A stretch of DNA of 64,000 bases, from positions 744,001-808,000 of the forward strand of contig NZ_RYEV01000003.1 in the NCBI RefSeq assembly GCF_004138485.1, read 5' to 3'. The notes below the pieces were generated by a model. That model was given only the letters and a program-made list of their open reading frames with translations. It was not told where the DNA came from and made no database searches. Below, one piece after another: positions 51,168-60,900 of the stretch. The first letter of the stretch is position 1; each line of letters opens with the position of its first letter. The position numbers were made by a program, and so were the translations under genes. Source of the DNA: Peristeroidobacter soli (GTDB lineage Bacteria > Pseudomonadota > Gammaproteobacteria > Steroidobacterales > Steroidobacteraceae).

Positions 51168-51430
51168 GCAACCGGCTCGGCATGGCCGTGTTGTGGATGG
51201 CGCTGCTTGCGGCTGCCATTGCTGTCGTGTGGAGCAAGCACGAGGCGCGCAGTTTGTTCATCGAGCTGCAGCGTCTGAATGCGGAGCGCGACCGGCTCGA
51301 TATCGAATGGGGCCAGTTGAAGCTGGAGCAGAGCGCTTTTTCGATGCACGGGCGAGTCGAGCAGGCAGCGCGCGTGAATCTGCAGATGGTCGTGCCGCGG
51401 CCTGACGAAGTCCGGATCGTGAAGCCATGA
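51164..51430 (+). CDS. ftsL: Cell division protein FtsL
   Basis: A small bitopic divisome protein, 88 residues. A short cytoplasmic tip precedes the membrane helix (LGMAVLWMALLAAAIAVVWS). A periplasmic coiled-coil-like stretch follows (FIELQRLNAERDRLDIEWGQ). Sequence conservation of FtsL is low, but position between rsmH and ftsI, size and topology make the call secure. ATGA overlaps join it to both neighbours. Confidence 0.93.
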   Translation: MSNRLGMAVLWMALLAAAIAVVWSKHEARSLFIELQRLNAERDRLDIEWGQLKLEQSAFSMHGRVEQAARVNLQMVVPRPDEVRIVKP

Positions 51431-53154
51431 TCCGTCGCGACGAAGGCAAACATTTCTCTCCGGAGCAGTATCGCGGGCGACTGCGATTCGTGCTCGGCAC
51501 GCTGGTGCTGATTGCCACCGGCCTGGTCGCGCGCGCGGTGGATTTGCAGGTGCTCGACGAAGGGTTTCTGGAAGGCCAGGGCGACGCTCGCTACACGCGT
51601 ATCGCCAAGCTGACCGCGAATCGCGGCGGCATCTACGACCGCAACGGCGAACCGTTGGCGGCGAGCACGCCGGTCGACACCGTGTGGGCCTGCCCGCCGG
51701 AAGTCATGAAGGCCGCGGATCAGATTCCGCGTCTGGCCGAAGCTTTGAATCGCGACAAGCGCTGGGTGACGCAGCTCATCACCAGCAACCTGGATCGCGA
51801 GTTCGTCTATCTGGTGCGCCACATGCGCCCGAGCGACGCCGCGCAGGTCAAGGAATTGAAGATTCCCGGCGTGTACCTGCAGCGTGAGTACCAGCGCTTC
51901 TATCCGGCCGGCGAAGTCACGGGCCATCTGCTCGGCTTCACCAAGAAGTACGACGACATCGGTCAGGAAGGACTGGAGCTGGCGTACGACCGTTGGCTCG
52001 GCGCCGAAGCGGGCGCGAAGCGCGTCATTCAGGATCGGCTCGGCCGCACGGTGGAAGACGTCGAAAGCATCCGCGCGCCGCATCCGGGTGGCGATCTGAT
52101 CACCAGTATCGATCTGCGCATCCAGTACCTGGCCTATCGCGAACTGAAGGCAGCGGTTCAGGAGCACGGCGCCAAGGCCGGCACTGTGATCGTGCTCGAC
52201 ATCGAAACCGGCGAAGTGCTGGCCATGGTCAATCAGCCGGCTTACAACCCGAACGATCGCGATCAAGTCGCGGCCGCGCGCTATCGCAACCGTGCCGCCA
52301 CCGACATCTTCGAGCCGGGCTCGAGCATCAAGCCGTTCGTCGCCGCCGCCGGTGTCGCGTCCGGGCGCTATCACGGCAACACCATCATCGATACCTCGCC
52401 GGGTTTCGTGCAGGTGGGCATCAAGCGAATTCCGGACAAGCACAACCTCGGCCCGATCACGCTGACCACGGTGCTGGCGAAGTCGAGCAACGTCGGCATG
52501 ACCAAGATGGCCATGAACCTGTCGCCCAAATCCATGTACGACATGCTGCATGCGTTCGGCTTCGGTCAGGTGACGGGCAGCGGGTTCCCCGGCGAATCGG
52601 CGGGCTTGCTCAATGAATCCTCGCACTGGCGCAAGATCGGCCAGGCGACCATCTCTTATGGATATGGATTGTCGGTGACGCCGCTGCAGTTGGTGCGCGC
52701 TTACGCGACGCTCGGTGCGTACGGCGTGAAGCGGCCTGTGACATTGCGCAAGGTCGAAGAGCCGGTGCCGGGCGAGCAGGTCATCGATCCGCGTGTTGCC
52801 AAAGAACTGCTCGAAATGATGGAGAGCGTCGTGTCGGCTGAAGGCAGCGGCAATCGTGCCGCGCTGGTCGGTTACCGCGTGGCCGGCAAGACCGGAACGG
52901 CGTGGACCGCCGACGGCGGCGCCTATTCGCAGGACCGTTACAAAGCTTCGTTCGGTGGCGTCGTGCCGGCCAGCCATCCGCGGCTGGCGGCGCTGGTCGT
53001 GATCGACGAGCCGAGCGGCAAGAAATTCTACGGCGGCGACGTGGCCGCTCCCGTGTTCGCCAATGTCATGGCGGGCGCGTTGCGTTTGATGGGCGTGCCT
53101 CCCGATGGGCTCGATCGAGTGCCTGCCACGACGCTGGTTCAGGCCAATCCATGA
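51427..53154 (+). CDS. ftsI: Peptidoglycan D,D-transpeptidase FtsI (PBP3)
   Basis: The septal class B penicillin-binding protein. An N-terminal membrane helix (FVLGTLVLIATGLVARAVDL) precedes the pedestal domain (RGGIYDRNGEPLAASTPVDT). The transpeptidase domain has FEPGSSIKPFVAAA (S-x-x-K), KSSNVG (S-x-N) and AGKTGTAW (K-T-G). The length of 575 residues is close to E. coli (588). It overlaps ftsL and murE by 4 bp each. Confidence 0.97.
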   Translation: MIRRDEGKHFSPEQYRGRLRFVLGTLVLIATGLVARAVDLQVLDEGFLEGQGDARYTRIAKLTANRGGIYDRNGEPLAASTPVDTVWACPPEVMKAADQIPRLAEALNRDKRWVTQLITSNLDREFVYLVRHMRPSDAAQVKELKIPGVYLQREYQRFYPAGEVTGHLLGFTKKYDDIGQEGLELAYDRWLGAEAGAKRVIQDRLGRTVEDVESIRAPHPGGDLITSIDLRIQYLAYRELKAAVQEHGAKAGTVIVLDIETGEVLAMVNQPAYNPNDRDQVAAARYRNRAATDIFEPGSSIKPFVAAAGVASGRYHGNTIIDTSPGFVQVGIKRIPDKHNLGPITLTTVLAKSSNVGMTKMAMNLSPKSMYDMLHAFGFGQVTGSGFPGESAGLLNESSHWRKIGQATISYGYGLSVTPLQLVRAYATLGAYGVKRPVTLRKVEEPVPGEQVIDPRVAKELLEMMESVVSAEGSGNRAALVGYRVAGKTGTAWTADGGAYSQDRYKASFGGVVPASHPRLAALVVIDEPSGKKFYGGDVAAPVFANVMAGALRLMGVPPDGLDRVPATTLVQANP

Positions 53155-54722
53155 GGAATGCCGCCGCAAAGATCACCATGAACAGCCGGGTTGACAACGT
53201 CCGCACCAAGAATCTGCGAGAGCTGCTCGCGGACAGCGGCGTGTCGTCCGTCGATTTCGTGCCGCCCGATCTGGAGATCACCGATCTCACACTCGACAGT
53301 CGCGCGGTGACGCCGGGTGCTGCGTTCGTCGCGCTGCCGGGCACGCGGACTCATGGCATCGGCTTCGCAGCCCAAGCGGTGAGTGCTGGCGCTGCCGCCA
53401 TTCTTTGGGAGCCGGTGGATGGAGTGATTCCGCCGCGCTTGCCCGAGGATGTGTCGCTGATCGGCATTCCCCGTCTGACGGCCTGGCTGGGGGCCATCGC
53501 GGATTGGTTCTTCGAAGCGCCGTCGGCGCGCGTGCGTGTCATCGGTGTCACCGGCACCAATGGCAAAACCACTACGGCGCATGTCATTGCCGCCGCCTTG
53601 CAACAGCTGAATGTGACTTCCGGTTACGCCGGCACGCTCGGTTACGGCCGGGTCGGCGCGCTGCATTCGGGTTCGCTGACGACGCCGGATGTCATCACGG
53701 TGCATCGGCAGATCGCCGAACTCCGCGATGAGGGTGTGCGTTGCCTCGGCATGGAAGTGTCCTCGCATGCGCTCCATCAGCATCGCGTCAACGCTGTGCG
53801 GTTCGACACTGCGGTCTTCACCAACCTCACTCGCGATCATCTCGACTATCACGGCACGCTCGAAGCGTACGGCGAAGCCAAGGCACATCTGTTTCGCTGG
53901 CCGTCGCTGCGCTATTCCATCGTGAATGTGGACGATCCGTTCGGCCGCGAGATCGCGACCCGGGTTGCCCACACCTGTCTGGTGGTGCTCAGCCGGGCGG
54001 GTGACATTCAGCTCGATCCGCGTTGGCGCAGCGACAAGGGCGAAGTGAAGCGCTTGTTCGCGCGCCGCGTGACCGCCGCGCCGAATGGCCTGGACATCGA
54101 GTTCGATGGCAGCTGGGGGGCGGCGACGCTGCGTTCGCAGTTCGTCGGCGACTTCAACGTCGAGAACTTGCTGGCGGTGCTGGCGACGTTGCTGACCAGT
54201 GGCGCGTCGCTGCAAGACGCGATCGCTGCGCTCGAAAAGTGCGGTCCGCCGCCGGGTCGCATGGAGACGATCACGGCGCCGAACCGGCCGCTCGCCATCG
54301 TCGACTACGCGCACACGCCGGACGCATTGGAAAAGGCATTGCAGGCCGTGCGCAAGCATCGCACTGGCAAATTGGTTTGTGTGTTCGGTTGCGGCGGTGA
54401 CCGTGACGCGGGCAAGCGTCCCTTGATGGGCGCGATCGCCGAGCGTCTCGCCGATCGAATCGTCATCACCGACGACAACCCGCGCACCGAGAACGGTGAC
54501 ACGATCGTCGCCGACATCCTCAAAGGTCTAACTCGTCCCGACGCCGCGATCGTCGAGCGCGATCGCGCCGCTGCGATCCATCGCGCGATTGCCGAAAGCG
54601 CGGCTACCGACGTTGTGCTGATCGCCGGCAAAGGGCACGAGGACTATCAGATCGTGGGCGCCGAACGTCGTTCGTTCAGCGATCGCGAACAGGCGCTGCA
54701 AGCGCTTGGGAGGCAGTCATGA
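53151..54722 (+). CDS. murE: UDP-MurNAc-L-Ala-D-Glu:meso-diaminopimelate ligase MurE
   Basis: Adds the third stem-peptide residue. The ATP site is GVTGTNGKTTTAHVIAAAL, and TDDNPRTENGDTIVADIL contains DNPR, the motif associated with meso-diaminopimelate rather than lysine. Starting at 53151 gives 523 residues with an ATGA overlap with ftsI; the longer track frame reads back through ftsI. E. coli MurE has 495 residues. The murF start overlaps its stop by 4 bp. Confidence 0.96.
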   Translation: MRNAAAKITMNSRVDNVRTKNLRELLADSGVSSVDFVPPDLEITDLTLDSRAVTPGAAFVALPGTRTHGIGFAAQAVSAGAAAILWEPVDGVIPPRLPEDVSLIGIPRLTAWLGAIADWFFEAPSARVRVIGVTGTNGKTTTAHVIAAALQQLNVTSGYAGTLGYGRVGALHSGSLTTPDVITVHRQIAELRDEGVRCLGMEVSSHALHQHRVNAVRFDTAVFTNLTRDHLDYHGTLEAYGEAKAHLFRWPSLRYSIVNVDDPFGREIATRVAHTCLVVLSRAGDIQLDPRWRSDKGEVKRLFARRVTAAPNGLDIEFDGSWGAATLRSQFVGDFNVENLLAVLATLLTSGASLQDAIAALEKCGPPPGRMETITAPNRPLAIVDYAHTPDALEKALQAVRKHRTGKLVCVFGCGGDRDAGKRPLMGAIAERLADRIVITDDNPRTENGDTIVADILKGLTRPDAAIVERDRAAAIHRAIAESAATDVVLIAGKGHEDYQIVGAERRSFSDREQALQALGRQS

Positions 54723-56107
54723 TTGCCTGGAAGCCGAGTGAGATCGCGCGCTACTCGCAAGGTCGAGTGGTCGGCACCGATCGAGAGTTCACCAGCGTCT
54801 CCACCGACACGCGAACGATCAAGCCGGGCGCGCTGTTCGTCGCGCTCACCGGTCCGTCGTTCGACGGTCACGATTTCGTCGCGACCGCGGCTCAGAACGG
54901 CGCGGCTGCCGCGCTGGTATCGAAGGAGCTGCCGGTCGACGTGCCGCAGATCGTCGTCGCCGATCCGCTGGCGGCGTTGTCCGCTTTCGCGCGCGAGTGG
55001 CGTCGCCAGTTTCATATTCCTGTGGTCGGCGTGACCGGCAGCAACGGCAAGACCACGACCAAGGAATTGATCGGCTCGATCCTGTCGCAGCTCGGTCCGA
55101 CGCTCGTGACCCGGGGCAATTTGAACAATCACATCGGCGTGCCGCTGACGCTGCTCGAGCTGACCGAGGAACATAAGTACGCGGTCATCGAGATGGGCGC
55201 GAATCACATCGGTGAAATTGCCCACCTCGCCTCGCTGGCGGAGCCGACGGTCGGCATCGTGACCAATGCAGGCGCCGCGCACCTGGAAGGGTTCGGCAGC
55301 TTGCAGGGCGTCGCGAACGGCAAGGGCGAAATGTTTCAGGCGCTGCCGTTCGAAGGCGTCGCCGTCATCAATGCCGACGACAAGTATGCGAGCCAGTGGC
55401 GGGACATGAGCGTCGCCGATCGCATCCTGACATTTGGCTTCGAACAGCCGGCGGATTTCATGGCCCACAAGGTTCGCGAGGTCAACGCGCCTGCGGGGTT
55501 CCGCATCGACTTCGATCTGGTGACGCCCGATGGAACGGTTGCGGCGACAGTGCCGCTCGCCGGTCTTCACAACCTGCGCAATGCGTTGGGCGCGGCCGCT
55601 GCTGCCTGCGCGGCTGGCACGCCGATCGAACAGATCGTCAAAGGTCTCGCGGCGATGAAGACCGTGGCGGGCCGGCTCGAGTTGAAGCCCGCCATCAACG
55701 GCGCATTCATCATCGACGACTCCTATAACGCCAACCCGAGCTCGCTCAAGGCGGGGCTCGATGCGATGAAAAGCTTCGCCGGCTCGCGCTGGCTGGTGTT
55801 GGGCGAAATGAAAGAACTGGGCGATGCGAGCAACGAGCTGCATGCCGAAGTCGGTCGCTATGCGCGGCAGGCCGGCATCGAGCGGCTGCTCGCCATCGGC
55901 GAAGGCTCGCGCTTCTCGGTGGAAGCGTTCGGTCGCGGCGGCCAATGGTTCGCCGATATCGACGCGTTGATTCGCGACGCCAAGGCGTCGCTGACCCCGG
56001 GCGTCGCAGTACTTATTAAAGGGTCGCGTGCGAATCGGTTGGAGCGCGTGTCGGCGGCGTTGTCCGCGACGCCGCCCGCGCCTGGCAGCACCGACGGTCA
56101 TCATTAA
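54719..56107 (+). CDS. murF: UDP-MurNAc-tripeptide:D-Ala-D-Ala ligase MurF
   Basis: Adds D-Ala-D-Ala to the UDP-MurNAc tripeptide. The N-terminal domain has SVSTDTRTIKPGALFVALTG and the ATP site VVGVTGSNGKTTTKELIGSI. Further family segments are NLNNHIGVPLTLLEL, AVIEMGANHIGEIAHL and IDDSYNANPSSLKAGLDAM. The length of 462 residues is normal. It lies 16 bp upstream of mraY. Confidence 0.97.
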   Translation: MIAWKPSEIARYSQGRVVGTDREFTSVSTDTRTIKPGALFVALTGPSFDGHDFVATAAQNGAAAALVSKELPVDVPQIVVADPLAALSAFAREWRRQFHIPVVGVTGSNGKTTTKELIGSILSQLGPTLVTRGNLNNHIGVPLTLLELTEEHKYAVIEMGANHIGEIAHLASLAEPTVGIVTNAGAAHLEGFGSLQGVANGKGEMFQALPFEGVAVINADDKYASQWRDMSVADRILTFGFEQPADFMAHKVREVNAPAGFRIDFDLVTPDGTVAATVPLAGLHNLRNALGAAAAACAAGTPIEQIVKGLAAMKTVAGRLELKPAINGAFIIDDSYNANPSSLKAGLDAMKSFAGSRWLVLGEMKELGDASNELHAEVGRYARQAGIERLLAIGEGSRFSVEAFGRGGQWFADIDALIRDAKASLTPGVAVLIKGSRANRLERVSAALSATPPAPGSTDGHH

Positions 56108-56123
56108 GAGAACAACTACTTAA

Positions 56124-57206
56124 ATGCTGCTGTACTTCACCAAACAGCTCGCCCTACTGGAAGGCGCATTCCGCGTCTTCCAGTACCTGACGCTGCGCGC
56201 GATTCTCGCGGCGCTCACGGCGCTGTTGATCTCTTTCATCATCGGCCCGTGGATGATCAACAAGCTGCAGCTGAACCAGATCGGTCAGCGCGTGCGCGAC
56301 GACGGTCCGAAGACCCATTTGCCGAAGGCGGGCACGCCGACCATGGGTGGCTTGCTGATCCTGGTCGCGATGACGTTCAGCACCCTGCTGTGGGCGGACT
56401 TGAGCAACCGCTTCGTGTGGGTCGCGCTGCTGGTGACGCTGGCGTTCGGCCTGATCGGTTTCTGGGACGATTATCTGAAGCTGGTGGTCGGCAACAGTCG
56501 CGGCCTGATCGCGCGCTACAAATATTTCTGGCAGTCGGTGGCGGGCCTGGGGTGCGCGATCGCCTTGTACATGACCGCGAAGACACCGGCCGAAACCTCG
56601 TTGTATGTGCCGCTGTTCAAGCAAGTGATCATTCCGTTGGGCATCTGGTACATCGCGCTCACGTATTTCGTCGTGGTCGGCACCAGCAACGCGGTGAATC
56701 TCACCGACGGTCTGGATGGCCTGGCCATCATGCCGGCGGTTCTGGTGGGTGGGGCCTTGGGGGTGTTCGCCTATGCGACAGGCAATGCAGTGTTCTCGAA
56801 CTATCTCGGCATTCCTTTCATCGAGGGCACCGGTGAAATACTGGTGTTCTGCGCGACGCTGGTCGGCGCGGGTCTCGGCTTTCTCTGGTTCAACACCTAT
56901 CCCGCGCAAGTGTTCATGGGCGACATTGGTGCCCTCGCGCTCGGTGCGGCACTAGGCGTCGTCGCCGTCATCGTCAAACAGGAGATCGTCCTGTTCATCA
57001 TGGGCGGCGTGTTCGTGATGGAGACCGTGTCGGTGATGTTGCAGGTGGCGTCGTTCAAGCTCACCGGCAAGCGCATCTTCCGCATGGCGCCCATCCATCA
57101 TCATTTCGAGCTCAAAGGCTGGGCCGAGCCCAAGGTCATCGTGCGCTTCTGGATCATCAGCGTGATCCTGGTGCTGATCGGGCTGGCGACGTTGAAGGTG
57201 CGCTAA
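56124..57206 (+). CDS. mraY: Phospho-MurNAc-pentapeptide translocase MraY
   Basis: An integral membrane enzyme that transfers phospho-MurNAc-pentapeptide to undecaprenyl phosphate, forming lipid I. About ten membrane helices are visible. Signatures are [54 protein letters not shown] and [13 protein letters not shown]. The length of 360 residues equals E. coli MraY. The murD gene follows after 4 bp. Confidence 0.97.
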   Translation: MLLYFTKQLALLEGAFRVFQYLTLRAILAALTALLISFIIGPWMINKLQLNQIGQRVRDDGPKTHLPKAGTPTMGGLLILVAMTFSTLLWADLSNRFVWVALLVTLAFGLIGFWDDYLKLVVGNSRGLIARYKYFWQSVAGLGCAIALYMTAKTPAETSLYVPLFKQVIIPLGIWYIALTYFVVVGTSNAVNLTDGLDGLAIMPAVLVGGALGVFAYATGNAVFSNYLGIPFIEGTGEILVFCATLVGAGLGFLWFNTYPAQVFMGDIGALALGAALGVVAVIVKQEIVLFIMGGVFVMETVSVMLQVASFKLTGKRIFRMAPIHHHFELKGWAEPKVIVRFWIISVILVLIGLATLKVR

Positions 57207-57210
57207 GGCC

Positions 57211-58548
57211 ATGATGCAGCAACAGCGTGGACGTTCCATCGTCGTCGGCCTCGGCCGAACGGGGATGTCGTGCGCGCGTTATTTGCAATCGCGCGGCTTG
57301 AGTTTCGCTGTGACCGACAGCCGGGCCGCGCCGCCGGAAGCTGCGGCGCTCAAAAAGCTCGCGCCGGCGGCGGAAGTGCGCTTCGGCGGTTTCGATGAAG
57401 CGTTGCTGGACGGCGCGTCGCAGATCGTGGCGTCGCCGGGCGTGTCGTTGAAAGAGCCCTTCCTGATGAGTGCCGCCGTGCGGGGCATTCCGATCATCGG
57501 CGACATCGAGCTGTTCGTGCGCGAGGCCAAGGCGCCGATCGCGGCGATCACGGGGACGAACGGCAAGAGCACGGTCACGACACTCGTTGGCCTCATGGCG
57601 AACGCCGCGGGTCGGCGGGCCATCGCAGGCGGCAATCTGGGGCGGCCGGCGCTCGACTTGCTCGATGATCCCGTGCCCGAGTTGTACGTCCTGGAGCTGT
57701 CGAGCTTCCAGCTCGAGACCACGTTGTCGCTTCGGGCCGCGGCTGCGACCGTATTAAATGTGACGCCGGATCACATGGATCGTTACGCGACGATCGAAGA
57801 GTACGCCGCCGCCAAGGAACGCATCTTCCAGCGCTGCGAAGCCGCCATCGTGAACATGGACGACGTCGCGGTTCGCACCATGCATTACCAGTCGTCGCGC
57901 GTGCTTGGATTCAGCCTGCAGGCGGATCCGGCGGCCGATTACTACGTTCAGCATCAAGGCGATGACGTGATCCTGATGCACGCTCGCGAGCGGATGATCG
58001 CGATGTCGGAGTTGAAGATCCGTGGTCTGCATAACGCGGCGAACGCGCTGGCATCGCTGGCGATGTGTGATGCGCTGGGCCTCTCACGCGCGCCGTGTCT
58101 GCAGGCACTGCGTGATTTCCCTGGACTGCCGCATCGTTCGCAGTGGGTTGCGGATGTGAAGGGTGTGCGCTTCGTCGAGGACTCGAAGGGCACGAATGTC
58201 GGCGCGACGCTGGCCGCTGTCGCCGGCATGCCGGGTTCGCTGGTGTTGATCGCCGGCGGCCAGGGCAAGGGTCAGGACTTCGCGCCGCTCGCCCAGGCGT
58301 TCCGAGGCAAAGTGCGGCACGTCGTGCTGCTCGGTCAGGATGCGCAGGCGCTGGATGAGACCTTACGGGGCGTCGCGACGACTGAGTTCGCCAAAGATAT
58401 GAATGAGGCCGTGCGGCTCGCTGCGAACGCGGCGCGTCCGGGCGAGACGGTGTTGCTGTCGCCTGCGTGCGCGAGCCTCGACATGTTCCGGGATTACGGA
58501 CACCGGGGCGACGTGTTCGCCGCGGCGGTGAGAGGGCTGCAAGCATGA
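57211..58548 (+). CDS. murD: UDP-MurNAc-L-alanine:D-glutamate ligase MurD
   Basis: Adds D-Glu to UDP-MurNAc-L-Ala. The N-terminal Rossmann-like domain starts SIVVGLGRTGMSCARYL. The ATP site is AAITGTNGKSTVTTLVGLMA, and LELSSFQLETTLSLRAAAAT with NVTPDHMDRYATIEEYAAAK are family-specific. The C-terminal domain includes VRFVEDSKGTNVGATLAAV. The length of 445 residues is normal (E. coli 438). Confidence 0.96.
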   Translation: MMQQQRGRSIVVGLGRTGMSCARYLQSRGLSFAVTDSRAAPPEAAALKKLAPAAEVRFGGFDEALLDGASQIVASPGVSLKEPFLMSAAVRGIPIIGDIELFVREAKAPIAAITGTNGKSTVTTLVGLMANAAGRRAIAGGNLGRPALDLLDDPVPELYVLELSSFQLETTLSLRAAAATVLNVTPDHMDRYATIEEYAAAKERIFQRCEAAIVNMDDVAVRTMHYQSSRVLGFSLQADPAADYYVQHQGDDVILMHARERMIAMSELKIRGLHNAANALASLAMCDALGLSRAPCLQALRDFPGLPHRSQWVADVKGVRFVEDSKGTNVGATLAAVAGMPGSLVLIAGGQGKGQDFAPLAQAFRGKVRHVVLLGQDAQALDETLRGVATTEFAKDMNEAVRLAANAARPGETVLLSPACASLDMFRDYGHRGDVFAAAVRGLQA

Positions 58549-58612
58549 ACGCAGCCACATGCATGCCAATCCGATGTTTGGTGCAGGCCGGCGGCGCGTG
58601 GGGGTTGCTGTC

Positions 58613-59815
58613 ATGAGTGCAGCAAGCCTGACTTTCGCGCGCTCGAACGGCCGGCCGCGACGCTTCGCGTTCGACCCGATATTGCTGATGGCGGTCAGCG
58701 GCATCCTGTTGCTCGGGCTGGTGATGATGACGTCCGCGTCCATCAGCATCGCCGACAAGCAACAGCAGGATCCGTTGTTCTTCCTGGTCCGTCAGCTGTA
58801 TGGCGTGGGCTTCGGTGTGCTCGGCGCCCTGATCATGATGAGCATTCCCAGCGTCGTCTGGGAAAAGCTGGCCATGCCGCTGCTGCTGGTCGCGTTCATT
58901 TTCCTGGTGCTGGTGTTGATCCCAGGCATCGGTCATGAAGTGAACGGCAGCCGCCGCTGGTTGCGCGCGGGCATCATGAACTTCCAGGCGTCGGAGCTGA
59001 CGCGCGTGCTGCTACTCATATATCTGTGCAGCTACGTGGTCCGGAAGCAAGGCGAGTTGAAGGAAGAACTGAAAGGCTTCCTTAAGCCGCTGGGCGTGCT
59101 GATGGGCGCCGCTGCTCTGCTGCTCATGGAGCCCGATTTCGGCGCGGCGACGGTGCTGGTGGCCACGGGCCTCGGCGTGTTGTTCCTCGCCGGTGTGAAG
59201 CTGCGTCACTTCTTCGCGCTGGTCGCGATTGCGGCAGCCGGCATGGCGGTGATCGCCGTGACGTCGGCGTATCGATTGAAGCGTCTGACCGCGTTCATGG
59301 ACCCGTGGGCCGATCCGTTCAATTCCGGCTTCCAGCTGACGCAGTCGCTGATCGCCATCGGTCGCGGTGAGCTGTTCGGCGTCGGCCTCGGCTCCAGCGT
59401 GCAGAAACTTTTCTATCTGCCCGAAGCGCACACCGATTTCGTGTTCGCCGTGCTCGCCGAGGAGTTGGGCCTCGTGGGCGTCATCGTCACATTGGGGCTG
59501 TTCATTCTGCTCGTGTGGCGCAGCTTTTATATCTCGCGCCTCGCCTCCGAAGCTGGCCTCGCGTTTCAGGCGTACTGCGCGGCGGCGTTCGGCATCTGGC
59601 TGGCGTTTCAGACTTTCATCAACGTCGGCGTGAACATGGGCATCCTGCCGACCAAGGGTCTGACCTTGCCGCTCATGTCTTACGGCGGCTCGAGCATCAT
59701 GGTCACGCTCGGCTGGTTGGGTTTCATCATGCGCATTCATCACGAGGCACAGACATCGGGTCGGCTCGCGGTGTCGCGTCCTGCTCGCCGCGAGCGAGCG
59801 GAGAGTGACGAATGA
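58613..59815 (+). CDS. ftsW: Lipid II polymerase/flippase-family division protein FtsW
   Basis: The septal SEDS glycosyltransferase partner of FtsI. About ten membrane helices are visible. SEDS motifs include NGSRRWLRAGIMNFQASELT, QLTQSLIAIGRGELFGVGLG, LPEAHTDFVFAVLAEELGLV and TLPLMSYGGSSIMVTLGWLG. The ATG at 58613 (MSAASLTFARSNGRPRRFAF) gives 400 residues and has GGGGG about eight bases upstream; the track start at 58559 has no ribosome site. The murG gene overlaps its stop by 4 bp. Confidence 0.95.
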   Translation: MSAASLTFARSNGRPRRFAFDPILLMAVSGILLLGLVMMTSASISIADKQQQDPLFFLVRQLYGVGFGVLGALIMMSIPSVVWEKLAMPLLLVAFIFLVLVLIPGIGHEVNGSRRWLRAGIMNFQASELTRVLLLIYLCSYVVRKQGELKEELKGFLKPLGVLMGAAALLLMEPDFGAATVLVATGLGVLFLAGVKLRHFFALVAIAAAGMAVIAVTSAYRLKRLTAFMDPWADPFNSGFQLTQSLIAIGRGELFGVGLGSSVQKLFYLPEAHTDFVFAVLAEELGLVGVIVTLGLFILLVWRSFYISRLASEAGLAFQAYCAAAFGIWLAFQTFINVGVNMGILPTKGLTLPLMSYGGSSIMVTLGWLGFIMRIHHEAQTSGRLAVSRPARRERAESDE

Positions 59816-60900
59816 AGCGCACGGTGCTGATCATGGCTGGCGGAACGGGTGGGCACGTGTTTCCGGCGCTCGCGGCTGCTCGCGTGTTGCGCGAACGCGG
59901 CTTCGAACCCGTGTGGCTCGGCACGCGGAAGGGCTTGGAGGCCAAGCTGGTGCCGCCGGCGCAGATCGAAATCGAGTGGATCTCGATGAGCGGTCTGCGT
60001 GGCAAAGGCGCGGCGACGTTGTTACTTGCGCCGTTCAAGGTCGTGCAGTCGATCTGGCAGAGCCTGCAGGTCATCCGCAAGCGCAACCCGGTGGTGGTGC
60101 TCGGCTGCGGTGGCTTTGTCGCGGGTCCCGGTGGTGTCGCCGCGTGGCTGACGCGTCGGCCGCTGGTCATTCACGAACAGAACGCGGTCGCGGGCATGAC
60201 CAATCGGATGCTGGCCAAGCTGGCGCGTCGGGTGCTCGAAGCGTTTCCAAAGAGTTTCCCGTCGGGCACGCAAGCCGAGCAGGTGGGCAATCCGGTGCGA
60301 CGTGAGATCGCGGCGATTGCGCCTCCCGCGCAGCGTTACGCCGACCGTACAGGGCCGATCCGTCTGCTCGTCATCGGTGGCAGCCAGGGCGCGATGAAGC
60401 TCAATGCGACGGTGCCGGCGGCGCTCGCGACCATCGATGCGGCTGCTCGCCCTGTTGTGATTCATCAGGCCGGCGAGCGTCATCTGCCGGTCGTGCGCGA
60501 AACATATGAGAAGCACGGCGTGCAGGCCGACGTTCGCGCCTTCATTACTGATATGGCGGAAGCGTATAGCTGGGCCGATGTGGTCGTGTGCCGTTCCGGC
60601 GCCATGACCGTGTCGGAGCTCGCGGCCGCCGGTTTGCCGGCGATCTTCGTGCCGTTCGCCGCGGCAGTCGACGATCATCAAACGCTCAATGCGCAGTTCC
60701 TGGTCGAGGCTTCGGCGGGCATCTCGATCGCCGAGCGCGATCTCACTCCGGAACGGCTGGCGCAGGAGCTGAACAAATTGCTGAGCGGTGGACGTGAGCA
60801 GCTGAAAGCGATGGCCGTGCGGGCCCGCTCGGTTGCGATCACGGATGCTGACGTGCGTCTCGCGGACGCATGCGTGGCCGCCGCGGGAGGTGTCGCATGA
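59812..60900 (+). CDS. murG: Lipid II synthase MurG (N-acetylglucosaminyltransferase)
   Basis: A peripheral membrane GT28 enzyme that adds GlcNAc to lipid I. The N-terminus has the glycine-rich loop [20 protein letters not shown], then [40 protein letters not shown] and the donor-site segment [20 protein letters not shown]. The length of 362 residues is normal (E. coli 355). It overlaps murC by 4 bp. Confidence 0.97.
   Translation: MKRTVLIMAGGTGGHVFPALAAARVLRERGFEPVWLGTRKGLEAKLVPPAQIEIEWISMSGLRGKGAATLLLAPFKVVQSIWQSLQVIRKRNPVVVLGCGGFVAGPGGVAAWLTRRPLVIHEQNAVAGMTNRMLAKLARRVLEAFPKSFPSGTQAEQVGNPVRREIAAIAPPAQRYADRTGPIRLLVIGGSQGAMKLNATVPAALATIDAAARPVVIHQAGERHLPVVRETYEKHGVQADVRAFITDMAEAYSWADVVVCRSGAMTVSELAAAGLPAIFVPFAAAVDDHQTLNAQFLVEASAGISIAERDLTPERLAQELNKLLSGGREQLKAMAVRARSVAITDADVRLADACVAAAGGVA

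Noticed and set aside
50989-53169. 726-residue minus-strand ORF opposite ftsI
   Set aside because: It lies wholly antisense to ftsI and the end of rsmH, and its translation is Arg/His/Gln-rich with no domain, a typical shadow in high-GC DNA.
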